The notes beneath the pieces were generated by a model that saw nothing but the letters and a program-made list of their open reading frames with translations, made no database searches and had not been told where the DNA came from. Positions 32,008-41,164 of a stretch of 64,000 nucleotides of DNA are shown here, piece by piece (positions within the stretch are counted from its first letter, which is position 1; each line of letters begins with the position of its first letter). Position numbers and translations under genes: made by a program. The DNA comes from Stutzerimonas stutzeri (GTDB lineage Bacteria; Pseudomonadota; Gammaproteobacteria; Pseudomonadales; Pseudomonadaceae), in the NCBI GenBank assembly GCA_002339675.1, contig DDKB01000013.1, positions 62,001 to 126,000 of the forward strand, given 5' to 3'.

Positions 32008-33096
32008 TCAGCGCCGCACCAGCAGCACACCGGCCTCCATATGGTGGGTATAGGGAAACTGGTCGAACAGGGCGCAGCGCTCGATGCGGTGGGTATCGTG
32101 CAGCTGGGCGATGTTGGCCGCCAGGGTTTCCGGGTTGCAGGAAATGTAGAGGATGCGCTCGAAGCGGCGCGTCAGCTCGCAGGTGTCCGGGTCCATGCCG
32201 GCGCGTGGCGGGTCGACGAACACGCTGCCGAAGGTGTAGCCCTTGAGGTCGATGCCGGCCAGGCGGCGGAACGGGCGCACCTCGTTCAGCGCCTGGGTCA
32301 GCTCCTCGGCGGACAGGCGCACCAGGCTGACGTTGTCGATGCCGTTGTCGTCTAGGTTGGCCAGCGCGGCATTGACCGAGGACTTGCTGATCTCGGTGGC
32401 GAGCACCTTGGGCACTCGGGTCGCCAGCGGCAGGGTGAAATTGCCGTTGCCGCAATAGAGCTCCAGCAGGTCGTCGCTGCGTTCGCCAAGCACGTCGTAG
32501 GCCCAGTTCAGCATCTTCTGGCAGACCTCGCCGTTGGGCTGGGTAAAGGCGCCCTCGGGTTGGCAGTAGCTGAAGGTGCGGCCGGCGACCACCAGCTGCT
32601 CCTCGACATAGTCACGGCCAATGACGATGCGCTTGCCCTTGGAGCGGCCGACGATACTCACGCCAAGCTTCTCGGCGAGCTGTTCAGCTTCGGTCTGCCA
32701 GGCGTCGTTCAGCGGGCGGTGATAGGCGAGGGTGATCAGCGCGTCGCCGGAGAGCGTGGTCAGGAACTCGACCTGGAACAGTTTGAAGCTCAGCGTCTCG
32801 CTGGCCTGCCAGGCTGCCTTGAGCTGCGGCATCAGCTCGTTGATGCGGCGGCTGGCGATAGGGAAGTTGTCGATCAGGATCGGCGTGTGCTTGTCGCCGG
32901 GCTCGAACATCGCGTAATGGCGCTGGCCGTCCTCGCGCCACAGGCGGAACTCGGTGCGCAGCCGGTAATGCTCGCGCGGCGAGTCGAACACCTCCGGCGC
33001 GGGTGCGTCGAAGGGCGCCAGCAGTTCCACCAGCCGCGCGGCTTTCTCGGCGAGTTGGGCGTCGTAGGTAGCGGGGTCGAAATGCGGAGCGCTCAT
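32008..33096 (-). CDS. trmA: tRNA (uracil-5-)-methyltransferase TrmA
   Basis: TrmA makes m5U54 in the T-loop of tRNAs with SAM. From the ATG at 33096 it is 362 aa (E. coli 366). Motifs are LLELYCGNGNFTLPLA for SAM, FVDPPRAG, and the catalytic Cys in YISCNPETLAANI. The longer frame from 33162 runs through an interspersed repeat and is rejected. Confidence 0.96.
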   Translation of the reverse strand: MSAPHFDPATYDAQLAEKAARLVELLAPFDAPAPEVFDSPREHYRLRTEFRLWREDGQRHYAMFEPGDKHTPILIDNFPIASRRINELMPQLKAAWQASETLSFKLFQVEFLTTLSGDALITLAYHRPLNDAWQTEAEQLAEKLGVSIVGRSKGKRIVIGRDYVEEQLVVAGRTFSYCQPEGAFTQPNGEVCQKMLNWAYDVLGERSDDLLELYCGNGNFTLPLATRVPKVLATEISKSSVNAALANLDDNGIDNVSLVRLSAEELTQALNEVRPFRRLAGIDLKGYTFGSVFVDPPRAGMDPDTCELTRRFERILYISCNPETLAANIAQLHDTHRIERCALFDQFPYTHHMEAGVLLVRR

Positions 33097-33123
33097 GAAG
33101 ACTCTTGGAGTGATGGGTAAATC

Positions 33124-33260
33124 GTAGGGTGGATCGGGGCGCGTAGCTGACGCTTCATCCATCCACCTTTCGCACGGTCACGGTGGATGGGTGAAGCGTC
33201 ATCCACCCTACAAATCAGCACCGTAGGGTGGGTCGGGCGGCGTTCCGCTTCAGCCCACCA
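33124..33260. repeat. Interspersed palindromic repeat, GTAGGGTGGAT family, plus half copy
   Basis: GTAGGGTGGAT (33124-33134) and its exact reverse complement (33201-33211) enclose an internal CCATCCACC/GGTGGATGG pair. A third partial copy, GTAGGGTGGGTCGGG, starts at 33232. The internal part matches the repeat at 5803-5935. It lies between trmA and the purine permease. Confidence 0.8.
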
Positions 33261-33274
33261 TCAGCACTGTACCG

Positions 33275-34570
33275 TCAGCCATTGAACCAGCCCAGCTTGA
33301 TCACGAACAGGACCGACAGGACCCACATCGCCGGGCTCAGATCGCGCCAACGACCGGCCAGCAGCTTGATCGCCGTCCAGGCGATAAAGCCGAAGGCGAT
33401 GCCGTTGGCGATGGAGAAGGTCAAGGGCATGGCCAGCGCGGCGATGGCCACCGGTGCGGCGACGGTGAGGTCTTCCCAGTCGATGTTGGCCAGGCTGCTC
33501 ATCATCAGCACGGCGACGAACAGCAGCGCCGGCGCGGTGGCGTACGCTGGCACGGCGCCGGCCAGCGGCGCGAAGAACAGGCTGAGCAGGAACAGCAGGG
33601 CGACCACGCAGGCGGTCAGACCGGTCCGCCCGCCGGCACTGATGCCGGCGGCCGATTCGATGTAGCTGGTGGTGGTCGAGGTGCCCAGCGCGGCGCCGGC
33701 CATGGTCGCAGTGCTGTCGGCGAGCAGGGCGCGGCCCAGACGCGGCATGCGGCCGTCCTTGTCCAGCAGATCGGCTTTTTGCGCGACGCCGATCAGGGTC
33801 CCGGAGGTGTCGAAGAGGTCGACGAAAAGGAAGGCGAAAATCACGCTCAGCAGGCCGATATCCAGCGCGCCGGCGATGTCCAGCTGCAGCAGGGTCGGCA
33901 TCAGCGAAGGCGGCATCGACATCACGCCGTTAAGCTCCGACAGCCCGAGCACGATCGACAGCACCGTGACCACCAGGATGCCGATCATCACCGCCCCGGT
34001 GACCTTGCGGTAGGCCAGTGCGGCGATCAGGAAGAAGCCCAGGCACGCCAGCAGCGGGCCGCCAGCGGTGAGGTCGCCGAGGCCCACCAGCGTGGCGGGG
34101 TTGTCGACGACGATGCCGGCATTCTTCAGCGCAATGATCGCCAGGAACAGGCCGATCCCCGCTGCGATACCCGAGCGCAGCGCCAGCGGGATGCTGTGGA
34201 TGATCCATTCGCGGATCTTGAAGATTGACAGCATGAAGAAGATCGCGCCCGACAGAAACACCGCGCCCAGTGCCGTTTGCCAGGTGTAGCCCATGGTCAG
34301 CACCACGGTGTAGGTGAAGAAGGCGTTGAGCCCCATGCCCGGCGCCAGGGCGATCGGGTAGTTCGCCACCAGGCCCATCACCGCCGAGCCGATGGCCGCG
34401 GCCAGGCAGGTGGCGACGAACACCGCGCCGTGGTCCATGCCGGTCTCGGCAAGGATGCTCGGGTTGACGAAGAGGATGTAGGCCATCGTCAGAAAGGTGG
34501 TGAGACCGGCGAGGATCTCGGTGCGCAGCGTGGTGTGGTGCGCCTTGAGTTGGAACAGCTTCTCCAGCAT
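33275..34570 (-). CDS. NCS2-family purine permease (AzgA-like)
   Basis: A 431-aa inner-membrane transporter with about 12-14 helices. The AzgA-type signatures are GLTTFLTMAYILFVNP at the start, APGMGLNAFFTYTVV, ALRSGIAAGIGLFLAIIAL, LFVDLFDTSGTLIGVA and GTSTTTSYIESAAGI. It most likely imports adenine, guanine or hypoxanthine by proton symport. The start at 34570 has AGAGGAA upstream; the first 16 residues of the longer frame are excluded. The molybdo-enzyme genes nearby are on the other strand. Confidence 0.92.
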   Translation of the reverse strand: MLEKLFQLKAHHTTLRTEILAGLTTFLTMAYILFVNPSILAETGMDHGAVFVATCLAAAIGSAVMGLVANYPIALAPGMGLNAFFTYTVVLTMGYTWQTALGAVFLSGAIFFMLSIFKIREWIIHSIPLALRSGIAAGIGLFLAIIALKNAGIVVDNPATLVGLGDLTAGGPLLACLGFFLIAALAYRKVTGAVMIGILVVTVLSIVLGLSELNGVMSMPPSLMPTLLQLDIAGALDIGLLSVIFAFLFVDLFDTSGTLIGVAQKADLLDKDGRMPRLGRALLADSTATMAGAALGTSTTTSYIESAAGISAGGRTGLTACVVALLFLLSLFFAPLAGAVPAYATAPALLFVAVLMMSSLANIDWEDLTVAAPVAIAALAMPLTFSIANGIAFGFIAWTAIKLLAGRWRDLSPAMWVLSVLFVIKLGWFNG

Positions 34571-34700
34571 GGTGATTCCTCTTCTTGCCGGTCGGTCGTG
34601 CGGTTGGGGTACAAGCAAAGCCTATCCGGGCGGTGCCCGCAAAAAAGCGGGGCATCTTACACCGTCGCCGGACCGGGTTGAATTTCCATCGGAGTGACTT

Positions 34701-34841
34701 ATGGGTTCTGGTTGCAGGAGCGATGGCGGGCCGACGCGAGCGTCTGCAGGGCGAGGGGATACCGGCGTCTGGGCCGCCGGTCGGCAGGTCGCGGTGAAGG
34801 GCAGGGAAGGGCGCCTGAACGACGGGTGCTGTCATGCCTGA
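34701..34841 (+). CDS. Possible 46-codon ORF overlapping the MocA-like start
   Basis: An ATG 6 bp after GGAG opens a 46-aa frame whose TGA overlaps the next gene's ATG by several bases. The MocA-like gene has no clear ribosome site of its own, so coupling is possible. The composition (Gly/Arg-rich) is also what chance in GC-rich DNA gives, and no similarity is recognised. The rest of the 34571-34833 gap shows nothing definite. Confidence 0.25.
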   Translation: MGSGCRSDGGPTRASAGRGDTGVWAAGRQVAVKGREGRLNDGCCHA

Positions 34842-35436
34842 GCCGATCGAAGGGGTCTGCACGCTGGTGCTCGCCGCTGGCCATGGCCGGCGTTACCGCG
34901 AGCACGCCGACGAGGACAAGCTGCTCGCCACCAGCAACGCAGCGCCCGACGCGCCGCCGGTGCTGGCGGCGACCCTCGGTGCGCTGAGGGGCGTGGCGGA
35001 GCGCCTGGTGGTGGTGACCCGAGACGACAACGCGCTGCTGCTCACCTGGCTGGCTCGCCACGCCGGTGGCTACGGGGCCGAGGTGTTCGCGGTCCGGACC
35101 CGCGGCCTGGGCCACAGCCTCGCGCAGGCTGTCCGCCGGTACCCGGCCGCCCGCGGCTGGCTGGTGGCCCTGGGCGACATGCCCTACGTCCAGGCAGAGA
35201 CCTGCCGGCAGGTCGCCCGCGAGCTGGGGCCCTCATCGCTGGTGGTGCCCACCTGGCGTGGCCAGGCCGGGCACCCGCGTGGCATCGGCTGCGCGCATGC
35301 CGCCCAATTGTGGGCGCTGGACGGCGAGCGCGGCGCCCAGGCGCTGTTCGCGGGCGAGGGGGTCCAGGCCGTCGAGGTCGACGACCCCGGTGTGCTGCAG
35401 GACATCGACCGCCCCGGCGATCGCCGCGACCGTTGA
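34834..35436 (+). CDS. MocA-like molybdopterin cytidylyltransferase
   Basis: A 200-aa nucleotidyltransferase of the MobA/MocA type: N-terminal loop LVLAAGHGRRYREHADEDKLL, GLGHSLAQAVRR, the metal-binding LGDMPYV and GHPRGIG. MocA converts Mo-molybdopterin to the cytosine dinucleotide form (MCD). The aldehyde oxidoreductase downstream (paoABC) uses MCD, so the pairing makes sense. A MITE has inserted between the two. Confidence 0.85.
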   Translation: MPEPIEGVCTLVLAAGHGRRYREHADEDKLLATSNAAPDAPPVLAATLGALRGVAERLVVVTRDDNALLLTWLARHAGGYGAEVFAVRTRGLGHSLAQAVRRYPAARGWLVALGDMPYVQAETCRQVARELGPSSLVVPTWRGQAGHPRGIGCAHAAQLWALDGERGAQALFAGEGVQAVEVDDPGVLQDIDRPGDRRDR

Positions 35437-35535
35437 GCGCAGGGCCGGCCGGGCAGTCTCAGCGGGCGGCGGCCCACCGTTCGGCGCGCGATCGGGTATC
35501 GCTGAACGATTTTTCCGCCCGGGCAGTCGTACCCC

Positions 35536-35699
35536 TAGGGTCTGTTGACGTTTCGTCGCGAGCCCTTTGGGACGGGCCTGTTTTTGCGCGATGCGGCGTT
35601 ATTCGCCGTGCATTTGGAGCAACCAGACTTCCCTGCTCATGCCTTGCCTCGTGCAAAAAGGCTCCGACGCGACCGCGTACGAAACAGCAACAGACCCTA
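35536..35699. mobile_element. MITE-like element with TA target duplication
   Basis: Terminal inverted repeats GGGTCTGTTGACGTTTCGT (left) and GGGTCTGTTGCTGTTTCGT (right end read in reverse complement) agree at 17 of 19 positions. The element is about 160 bp and is flanked on both sides by TA, as expected for IS630/Tc1-type insertion. It has no transposase of its own. It occupies the 353-bp gap 35437-35789 between the MocA-like gene and paoA, whose remaining bases show no other gene. Confidence 0.75.
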
Positions 35700-35789
35700 T
35701 AGGCGCACGGAAAGCGCATCGAATGCCTGAGGTCTTCGCTGATCCTGCATAGAACAGGCGCGCGAGGCCCCCCGAACCGTGAGGCTGCC

Positions 35790-36323
35790 ATGAGCGAAAC
35801 GTCATCCACCCCAGGTGGGATTGCCGCCTGTTCCATTACCCTCCATCTGAACGGCCAGTGCCGCGAAGTCGAGGTCTATCCCTGGACCACCCTGCTCGAT
35901 CTGCTGCGCGAACAGCTGCATCTGACCGGTACCAAGAAGGGCTGTGACCACGGCCAGTGCGGCGCCTGCACGGTGCTGCTCAATGGCAAGCGCATCAACA
36001 GCTGCCTGACCCTGGCGGTGATGCACGACGGTGCTCAGCTGACCACCATCGAAGGCTTGGCCGAGGGTGAGGACTTGCACCCGATGCAGGCCGCGTTCGT
36101 CAAACACGACGCCTTCCAGTGCGGCTATTGCACGCCGGGGCAGATCTGCTCGGCGGTCGGCATGATTGCCGAGGGTCGCGCGCAGACCCGTGACGACTTG
36201 CGCGAGCAAATGAGCGGCAACGTCTGCCGCTGCGGCGCCTACCCGAACATCCTCGCCGCGATCGAAGACGCCACGGCGGAGACTCGCGAACGCCTTGCCG
36301 GTGCGAAGGAGGTGACGCCATGA
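35790..36323 (+). CDS. paoA: Aldehyde oxidoreductase [2Fe-2S] subunit (PaoA/YagT-like)
   Basis: A 177-aa ferredoxin-like subunit of the xanthine oxidase family with two [2Fe-2S] clusters. The first is CDHGQCGACTVLLNG with a further Cys in NSCLTL, the second is CGYCTPG with CRCG. E. coli PaoA is exported by a Tat signal; no twin-Arg signal is visible here, so this enzyme may be cytoplasmic. Its stop overlaps the paoB start (ATGA). It is assigned to the periplasmic aldehyde oxidase type from the company of the next two genes. Confidence 0.85.
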   Translation: MSETSSTPGGIAACSITLHLNGQCREVEVYPWTTLLDLLREQLHLTGTKKGCDHGQCGACTVLLNGKRINSCLTLAVMHDGAQLTTIEGLAEGEDLHPMQAAFVKHDAFQCGYCTPGQICSAVGMIAEGRAQTRDDLREQMSGNVCRCGAYPNILAAIEDATAETRERLAGAKEVTP

Positions 36324-37306
36324 ATCCCTTCAGCTATGCCCGCCCGAGCAGCGTCGAGGAAGCCATCGGGCAGTTTCGCCCGGACAGCCGCTACATCGCC
36401 GGCGGCACCAACCTGCTCGACCTGATGAAGGAAAACGTCACCCGCCCGGCGCAGCTGATCGATATCACCCAGCTGCCGCTGGCCGATATCGAAGAGACGC
36501 CAGAAGGCGGCCTGCGCATCGGCGCGCTGGTGAGCAATGCCGATCTGGCCTGGCATCCAATCGTCGAAGCGCGTTATCCGCTGCTGTCCCAGGCGATTCT
36601 CGCGGGTGCCTCGCCACAGTTGCGCAACATGGCCAGCACCGGCGGCAATCTGTTGCAGCGCACCCGCTGCTATTACTTCTACGACAGCACCACGCCGTGC
36701 AACAAGCGCGAGCCGGGCAGCGGCTGTTCGGCCCGTGACGGGCTCAATCGCATCCACGCGATCCTCGGCCACAGCGACGCCTGCATCGCCGTGCATCCCT
36801 CCGATATGTGCGTGGCGCTGGCGGCGCTTGAGGCGGTGGTCCATGTGCAGGGCCAGCGAGGCGAGCGACGTATCGATTTTGCCGACTTCCACCGCCTGCC
36901 GGGACAAGCGCCCGAGCACGACAACACCCTGGTCGATGGCGAATTGATCACCGCGGTCGAGTTGCCGGCGCAGGACTTCTCCGCGCACAGCAGCTACCTC
37001 AAGGTGCGTGATCGTGCATCCTATGCCTTTGCCCTGGTCTCGGTAGCAGCAGCATTGGACATGGATGCGGCAGGCATCCGCAGCGCGCGTATCGCCATGG
37101 GCGGCGTGGCACACAAACCCTGGCGCAAGGCCGAAGCGGAGGCGGCGCTGGTTGGCAAAGCGGCTGACGAAGCCGCGTTTACGGCGGCTGCGGACATCCT
37201 CCTTGAGGGTGCCAGCGGGTTCGAACACAACGCCTTCAAGATCGAACTGGGCCGGCGCGCCATCGTCCGCGCCCTGACCGACGCCGCTAAAGGAGCCGCC
37301 CGATGA
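36320..37306 (+). CDS. paoB: Aldehyde oxidoreductase FAD-binding subunit (PaoB/YagS-like)
   Basis: A 328-aa subunit of the CO dehydrogenase flavoprotein type with the FAD loops YIAGGTNLLDLM and MASTGGNLLQRT. The insert CYYFYDSTTPCNKREPGSGC supplies extra cysteines for a [4Fe-4S] cluster, a feature of the PaoB/YagS branch and not of ordinary xanthine dehydrogenase. Start and stop overlap the neighbours by 4 bp. Confidence 0.88.
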   Translation: MNPFSYARPSSVEEAIGQFRPDSRYIAGGTNLLDLMKENVTRPAQLIDITQLPLADIEETPEGGLRIGALVSNADLAWHPIVEARYPLLSQAILAGASPQLRNMASTGGNLLQRTRCYYFYDSTTPCNKREPGSGCSARDGLNRIHAILGHSDACIAVHPSDMCVALAALEAVVHVQGQRGERRIDFADFHRLPGQAPEHDNTLVDGELITAVELPAQDFSAHSSYLKVRDRASYAFALVSVAAALDMDAAGIRSARIAMGGVAHKPWRKAEAEAALVGKAADEAAFTAAADILLEGASGFEHNAFKIELGRRAIVRALTDAAKGAAR

Positions 37307-39507
37307 AGCCCACCAATTCCCCGTTCGGCCAGCCCCTCGACCGCGTCGATGGCCCCCTCAAGGTCACCGGCCAGGCCAAATACGCCGCCGAATTCGATGT
37401 GCCCGGCCTGCTCTACGGCAGCGTGGTCAACAGCAGCATTGCGCGTGGACGCATCGTTTCCATCGATGCCAGCGCCGCTGAAGCGGTCCCTGGGGTCCAG
37501 CTGGTGCTGACCCACCAGAATCGCCCACCGGTCGCCAGCTATGACGAGCCCTACGAAGACGACGATGCCGCCGATGGCTCGCCGTTCCGACCGCTGTTCA
37601 ACGACCGTATTCTCTACAGCGGCCAGCCCATCGCCCTAGTCGTGGCGGACAACCTCGAACTGGCCCGCTACGCCGGCAGCCTGGTGCGGGTGGAATACGA
37701 GCGCGAGCCGCACCGCACCGACCTGCTCAGCGAGCTGGACAGCATGCACAAGGCGCCCGCCGAGCTGCCGCCGCCGCGCGGCGATGTCGAGCAGGCGTTG
37801 CGCGACGCCGCGGTGAAGGTCGAGGTCCAGTACACCACGCCGGTCGAGCACCACAACCCGATGGAGCCGCATGCATCCACGGTGCATTACCTGCCTGACG
37901 GAACGCTGGAGATCTACGAGAAGACTCAGGGCGTGCAGAACTGCATGCGCTACGTGGAAAACATCTTCGACATGAAGGACCGGGTTCGCATCCTCTCGCC
38001 TTTTGTCGGCGGCGCGTTCGGCTCCGGCCTGCGTCCGCAGTACCAACTTCCGCTGGCGGTGATGGCGGCGCTCAAGCTCAAGCGTTCGGTGCGCGTCGCG
38101 CTCAAGCGGCAGCAGATGTTCACCTTCGGCTACCGGCCGCGCACCGTCCAGCGCCTCTCGCTCGGGGCCACGGCGGAGGGAAGGCTGCAAGCCGTCACCC
38201 ATCAGGCGATCGGTCAGACGTCCTCGTTCGAGGACTTCACCGAGCATGAGGTCGAGTGGTCGGGGATGCTCTATCAGTGCGAGAACGTCAGGCTTGATTA
38301 CCAGATGGTGCCGCTGGACGTTTACACCCCGCTGGACATGCGCGCGCCGGGTGCAACGATCGGCGTGTTCGCGCTGGAGTGCGCCATGGACGAGCTGGCC
38401 TATGCGGCGAATGTCGACCCGCTGGCCCTGCGCCTGACCAACTATTCTGAGCGCAATGGCAACGAGGACAAGCCGTATTCCAGCAAGGAGCTGCGCCAGT
38501 GCTATGAGCAGGGCGCCGAGCGTTTCGGCTGGTCGCGTCGCTCGATGGAGCCGCGGTCCATGCGCGACGGCAATCAGCTGATCGGCTGGGGCATGGCCAC
38601 CGGTGTCTGGGAAGCCATGCAGATGCCCGCCAGCGCCAAGGCGTGTATGGGGCCGGATGGCCGGCTGGTGGTCAGCAGCGCCACCTCGGATATCGGTACC
38701 GGCACCTACACGGTGATGACGCAGATCGCCGCCGCGGCCATGGGTATGCCGATGGAGCGGGTGGAGTTTCGCCTGGGCGACTCCAGCCTGTCGCAAGCGC
38801 CGCTGGAAGGAGGTTCGGCGACGGTGTCGTCGGTGGGCAGCGCGGTGCAACAGGCCTGTGACGGGCTGCGCCAGAAGCTGCTCGATGCAGCGCAGCAGAC
38901 ACCGGTGTCGCCGTTCACCGGAGCGAAGCTGGAGGACATCGAACTGGTCGACGGCCAGATGCGCCTCAAGGCAGCCCCGGAGACCGCCGTTGCGCTCGAG
39001 CAGATCGTCGCCGTCAGCGGCGTGCTGGAGGCCGAGGTAAGCCTCAAACCGGGCGAGAAGCGCAATGAATATTCCACCGCGACGCATTCGGCGATCTTCG
39101 TCGAGGTGCGGGTGGATGAGTCGCTGCGCACCGTCAAAGTCAGTCGGGTGGTCAGCGCGGTGGCCGCGGGGCGAGTGGTTAACCCGAAGACGGCGGGCAA
39201 CCAGATCGCCGGCGGCGTGGTGTGGGGCATCGGCCAGGCGCTGCACGAGGAAACCATGATCGACCACAAGCTGGGTCGCTACATGAACCACAACCTGTCC
39301 GAATACCACGTGCCGGTGAATGCCGACATCAACGAGATCGACGCGTTCTTCGTCGAGGAAAGCGACGAGATCGTCAATGCGCTGGGCTCCAAGGGCATCG
39401 GCGAAATCGGCATCGTCGGGGTCGGCGCCGCGGTGGCCAATGCCATCTTCCATGCCACCGGCAAGCGGGTGCGCGATCTGCCGATCACGATGGACAAGTT
39501 GTTGTAG
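37303..39507 (+). CDS. paoC: Aldehyde oxidoreductase molybdenum-binding subunit (PaoC/YagR-like)
   Basis: A 734-aa Mo-binding subunit, the usual size for PaoC. Typical parts are FGQPLDRVDGPLKVTGQAKY, VEHHNPMEPH, FVGGAFGSGLRPQ, RAPGATIGVFALECAMDE and the C-terminal GSKGIGEIGIVG, in which the Glu of GIGEIG is the catalytic base. It oxidises aldehydes to carboxylic acids at an MCD cofactor. No XdhC/PaoD-like maturation gene is seen next to it. Confidence 0.9.
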   Translation: MKPTNSPFGQPLDRVDGPLKVTGQAKYAAEFDVPGLLYGSVVNSSIARGRIVSIDASAAEAVPGVQLVLTHQNRPPVASYDEPYEDDDAADGSPFRPLFNDRILYSGQPIALVVADNLELARYAGSLVRVEYEREPHRTDLLSELDSMHKAPAELPPPRGDVEQALRDAAVKVEVQYTTPVEHHNPMEPHASTVHYLPDGTLEIYEKTQGVQNCMRYVENIFDMKDRVRILSPFVGGAFGSGLRPQYQLPLAVMAALKLKRSVRVALKRQQMFTFGYRPRTVQRLSLGATAEGRLQAVTHQAIGQTSSFEDFTEHEVEWSGMLYQCENVRLDYQMVPLDVYTPLDMRAPGATIGVFALECAMDELAYAANVDPLALRLTNYSERNGNEDKPYSSKELRQCYEQGAERFGWSRRSMEPRSMRDGNQLIGWGMATGVWEAMQMPASAKACMGPDGRLVVSSATSDIGTGTYTVMTQIAAAAMGMPMERVEFRLGDSSLSQAPLEGGSATVSSVGSAVQQACDGLRQKLLDAAQQTPVSPFTGAKLEDIELVDGQMRLKAAPETAVALEQIVAVSGVLEAEVSLKPGEKRNEYSTATHSAIFVEVRVDESLRTVKVSRVVSAVAAGRVVNPKTAGNQIAGGVVWGIGQALHEETMIDHKLGRYMNHNLSEYHVPVNADINEIDAFFVEESDEIVNALGSKGIGEIGIVGVGAAVANAIFHATGKRVRDLPITMDKLL

Positions 39508-39682
39508 GGGCTGGAGGCTGGCAGTGTGTCGATTGTGGAGGAGGTGGTGTGTTTGGGGGCCTGGTCGGGCGACCGGTTTCGGGCTGACGCCCACCGAGGT
39601 TAGACGCTTGCGGCATGAGGGATAAAGCGTTGCGCCTCGCGGCCCACGGCACCAGATCCTTTCGCGAATCGATGTGAACCGA

Positions 39683-39702
39683 GCCCGCCCTTCGGGGCGG
39701 GC
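39683..39702. terminator. GC-rich hairpin in the paoC-MFS gap
   Basis: GCCCGCCC-TTCG-GGGCGGGC is a perfect 8-bp stem with a TTCG tetraloop, no T-run. It lies in the 361-bp gap 39508-39868, which otherwise holds no convincing gene; the region near 39585-39625 looks like decayed repeat sequence. Confidence 0.4.
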
Positions 39703-39868
39703 CTGAGTCGTGGGGGCCGCGATCGGGGTTGGGCCGAAATGCCAAGCGGCCCATTCGCCTATTCGTCTCCCGAATCGGTGCGAACAGCGAACACGGCCAC
39801 CGCGGTGACCTGTCGGTGCCGCAGCGACATGCTAGGCTGGCCGGCCCTGTCGCAGTGGCGTCCGCCCG

Positions 39869-41095
39869 ATGTCCGTTCATGCCAAGTTGCTGTTGCGCCA
39901 CCAGCGTCCCTTCATCAAGTTCTGGTTTGCTCGGGTCTGCACCGCCAGTGGTTTCCAGATGCTCGCCGTGGCCATTGGCTGGCACATGTACGCGCTCACC
40001 GGCAGCGTCCTCGACCTGGGTCTCGTCGGTCTTGCTGAGTTCTTTCCGCGCCTGCTGTTCGTGCTCTGGACCGGGCACGTCGCTGATCGCTTCGATCGAC
40101 GCCGCGTCGCGGCGCTGTGCCAGGCCTTGCAAGGGCTGATCGCGCTGGCGCTGGTGCTCGGCGCCGGCGGGCTCGGGGTGACGCGCGAGATGATCTTCGT
40201 GCTGGCCTTTCTGCTCGGCAGTGCCCGCGCCTTCGAAGGCCCGGCGACCCAGGCGCTGTTGCCCAGCCTGGTGCCGGCCTCGTTGTTTCCCGCTGCAGTG
40301 GCAGCCTCGTCCTCGGCGATGCAGGCGGCGACCATCGTCGCCCCCGCGCTCGGCGGCTTGCTCTTCGCCATCGGTCCGCTGTGGGTCTACGCCCCGGTGG
40401 CGCTGCTCTTCGCCCTGGCCTGCAGCCTGATGCTGAGCCTGCCGAAGCGCGCTGCGCCACCGAAGCAGACCGGCCCGGCGATGGACAACCTGCTCGCCGG
40501 TATGCGCTTCATCCGCAGCCGGCCGGATATCTTCGGTGCCATCTCGCTGGACATGTTCGCCGTGCTGCTCGGCGGCGCCACGGCGCTGCTGCCGGTGTTC
40601 GCCAGGGACATCCTGCTCACCGGCCCCTGGGGGCTCGGGCTGCTGCGCTCGGCGCCGGCAGTGGGCGCGCTGCTGATGTCGCTGTGGCTGGCGCGCCATC
40701 CGATCAACCGTCGGGTCGGCCGGGTCATGTTCGCCGCCGTCAGGGTGTTCGGCCTGGCGACCATCGCCTTCGGCCTGTCCACCTCGTTCTGGCTGTCGTT
40801 GGGCGTATTGGTGGTGCTCGGCGCGGCGGACATGATCAGCATGGTCATCCGCGGCGCCTTCGTGCAGCTGGAAACGCCGGATGCCATGCGGGGCCGGGTC
40901 AGCGCGGTCAATGGCCTGTTCATCGGCGCCTCGAACCAGCTTGGCGAGTTCGAGTCCGGCCTGACGGCCCACTGGTTCGGTACCGTCCCGGCGGTGGTGA
41001 TTGGCGGTGTCGGCACGCTGCTCATCACCGGCGCCTGGATGAAGCTGTTCCCGACGCTGAGAGACCGCGACCAGTTGCATCGGGACCTGGATTAA
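39869..41095 (+). CDS. MFS transporter (MFS_3/EntS-like)
   Basis: A 408-aa, 12-helix major facilitator. The loop motif VADRFDRRRVAALCQ after the second helix, SARAFEGPATQALLPSLV and QLETPDAMRGRVSAVNGLFIGASNQLGEFESG resemble the EntS/drug-exporter group. The substrate cannot be told. There is no obvious SD before the ATG. Confidence 0.88.
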   Translation: MSVHAKLLLRHQRPFIKFWFARVCTASGFQMLAVAIGWHMYALTGSVLDLGLVGLAEFFPRLLFVLWTGHVADRFDRRRVAALCQALQGLIALALVLGAGGLGVTREMIFVLAFLLGSARAFEGPATQALLPSLVPASLFPAAVAASSSAMQAATIVAPALGGLLFAIGPLWVYAPVALLFALACSLMLSLPKRAAPPKQTGPAMDNLLAGMRFIRSRPDIFGAISLDMFAVLLGGATALLPVFARDILLTGPWGLGLLRSAPAVGALLMSLWLARHPINRRVGRVMFAAVRVFGLATIAFGLSTSFWLSLGVLVVLGAADMISMVIRGAFVQLETPDAMRGRVSAVNGLFIGASNQLGEFESGLTAHWFGTVPAVVIGGVGTLLITGAWMKLFPTLRDRDQLHRDLD

Positions 41096-41164
41096 CCCGT
41101 AGGAAAGGGCGGGTGGCGCTCCGCTTCAGGCCCACCGGTACTGGCCTAAACGCCGCCGGTTCCT

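Noticed and set aside
35459..35836. 125-codon frame on the - strand across the MITE
   Set aside because: It spans the repeat ends and unrelated flanks and has no ribosome site or similarity.
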